From: Nitrospirota bacterium
Lineage (GTDB): Bacteria > Nitrospirota > Thermodesulfovibrionia > Thermodesulfovibrionales > JdFR-86
Length of the DNA stretch: 6,503 nt
Direction: 5' to 3'
Assembly (NCBI GenBank): GCA_030667205.1
Contig: DAOUWH010000091.1
Location: 1-6,503, forward strand
The translations under genes were made by a program, and so were the position numbers. Below, piece by piece: positions 5,750 to 6,503 of this stretch; the first letter of the stretch is position 1; every line of letters starts with the position of its first letter. Under the pieces are notes generated by a model that saw only the letters and a program-made list of their open reading frames with translations, was not told the DNA's origin and did no database searches.

Positions 5750-6503
5750 CTTTTTCGTCCTCTCCTGGAACGTCCTTAGCGCACCTGAATCCCACGCCGT
5801 CGCTTGTGCTCATGGGATGTTCCGTATTTCTGATTGCAACGCGAAGCGCCATCGCGTTGTTGTACCAGGCACCGCCTCTTAAGACCTTGAGCTCGCCCAT
5901 GTCCGGCCCTTTGGGGTTTTCCGACGGGGACTCTTCGTAGTAGAACGGGAAGAACCAGTCAGCGCACCACTCCCAGACATTGCCGGCCATGTCGTACAGC
6001 CCGTATTTGTTAGGGTAATAGCCGCCCACTGCTCCGGTGGGCGCCGGGTCCAGGTTCTCTTTCCAGAGCCTGTCGAATATTACTCCGCCAGTCGGTATCT
6101 CGTCGCCCCAGGGGAACCTCTTTTTCTTGAGGCCTCCCCTTGCGGCCTTTTCCCATTCAGCCTCCGTGGGCAGGCGTTTCCCAGCCCACTTGCAGTAAGA
6201 ATCGGCGGCGTACCAACTTGCCGTCAGCACCGGATGCTTCTTGTACCCTTCGAGGGCAATGTACTCCTTGTTTTCCAAGATGATCTCGGTGGGCCACCAC
6301 GTGAATCTCTCGTCGGTATCCATGTCGTTTCTGATGACCACCCAGCCCCACCTCTTGTTATCCGTGCCTTCGGGCGGCTTTACCTCGTTGAGGAACTTCG
6401 CGAACTGCTCGTTGGTTATTTCGTGCACGTCCATGTAGAAATCGCTGATATAGACCTCGTGCAAGGGGGCAACTTCCTTGATGTCGTCGTCGTCAGAGCC
6501 CAT
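5733..6503 (-). CDS. FGE/SUMF1-like (formylglycine-generating enzyme-type) domain protein, probably 5'-truncated by the window edge
   Basis: 256 codons are visible, ending in TAG at 5733. The domain is typical of the FGE-sulfatase family: HEVYISDFYMDVHEITNEQF (15-34), HPVLTASWYAADSYCKWAG (90-108), KRLPTEAEWEKAARGG (109-124), FPWGDE (130-135), YGLYDMAGNVWEWCADW (167-183), VLRGGAW (207-213) and GFRCAKD (238-244). The last residues form a Glu/Asp/Lys-rich tail. True FGE oxidises a sulfatase cysteine to formylglycine with a Cys pair after the RGGSW-type motif; here that stretch reads YNNAMALRVAIR, with no cysteine, so the enzyme activity is unlikely. Many bacterial members of this fold are non-FGE proteins of unknown or other function. 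The Met at the window edge (MGSDDDD) matches the internal F-x-MGS motif that usually lies well inside such proteins, so the real start and any signal peptide are probably upstream. The gene overlaps the lipoprotein gene by 17 bases, so the two are likely co-expressed. Confidence 0.93.
   Translation of the reverse strand: MGSDDDDIKEVAPLHEVYISDFYMDVHEITNEQFAKFLNEVKPPEGTDNKRWGWVVIRNDMDTDERFTWWPTEIILENKEYIALEGYKKHPVLTASWYAADSYCKWAGKRLPTEAEWEKAARGGLKKKRFPWGDEIPTGGVIFDRLWKENLDPAPTGAVGGYYPNKYGLYDMAGNVWEWCADWFFPFYYEESPSENPKGPDMGELKVLRGGAWYNNAMALRVAIRNTEHPMSTSDGVGFRCAKDVPGEDEKGEDQK
5758..5766 (-). promoter_or_regulatory. Ribosome binding site that supports the GTG start of the lipoprotein
   Basis: On the minus strand AGGAGAGGA ends 8 bases before the GTG at 5749, within the last codons of the FGE-like gene. 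It supports choosing the GTG rather than the internal Met14, which would lose the signal peptide. Confidence 0.6.

Noticed and set aside
5837..5859. 8-bp inverted repeat with 7-base loop in the FGE-like gene
   Set aside because: A stem of this size is expected about once by chance in a window of this length, and it lies within conserved coding sequence.
6023..6043. 7-bp GC-rich inverted repeat (CGCCCAC/GTGGGCG) in the FGE-like gene
   Set aside because: It is short, lies within coding sequence, has no T run, and is within chance expectation.
6501..6503. Treating the ATG at the right edge as the true start of the FGE-like gene
   Set aside because: The MGS at this point matches an internal family motif, there is no signal peptide, and the edge cuts off any ribosome binding site, so the start is most likely outside the window.

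Overview
The window is a dense run of six genes, all on the minus strand, with about 98% or more of the bases coding. In transcription order (right to left) they are: the C-terminal part of a protein with a formylglycine-generating-enzyme-like (FGE/SUMF1) domain; a small outer-membrane-type lipoprotein with TPR-like repeats; a YebC/TACO1 family protein; GlmU; GlmS; and the N-terminal 347 residues of a UvrD/PcrA-type helicase. The first gene starts beyond the right edge and the helicase ends beyond the left edge. Junctions are +17 overlap, 9-base gap, 1-base overlap, 6-base gap and 45-base gap, so one operon, or a set of translationally coupled genes, is the simplest reading. No tRNA, rRNA, CRISPR array, insertion sequence or intrinsic terminator was found.

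Organism: the lipobox lipoprotein, the amino-sugar genes and moderate GC (a little above 50% by eye) point to a Gram-negative, diderm bacterium. The style (FGE-domain protein beside a TPR lipoprotein, glmU-glmS tandem) fits Desulfobacterota/Nitrospirota-like lineages. This is a judgement of style, not a phylogenetic result.

Function: GlmS makes glucosamine-6-phosphate from fructose-6-phosphate and glutamine. GlmU acetylates glucosamine-1-phosphate and then uridylylates it to UDP-GlcNAc, the precursor of peptidoglycan and lipid A. The intermediate step (GlmM) is not in the window. YebC proteins were long annotated as transcriptional regulators and more recently as ribosome-associated factors. 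The two upstream genes probably act in the envelope. The helicase is a housekeeping repair/replication enzyme at the distal end.

No new biological system is evident. The points most worth checking are: an FGE-like domain without the catalytic cysteine pair; a perfect 10-bp stem-loop followed by a T8 run inside the lipoprotein gene; a very basic GlmU tail whose A-rich codons also form the glmS ribosome binding site; and the lack of room for any leader-type control (such as a glmS ribozyme) ahead of glmS.
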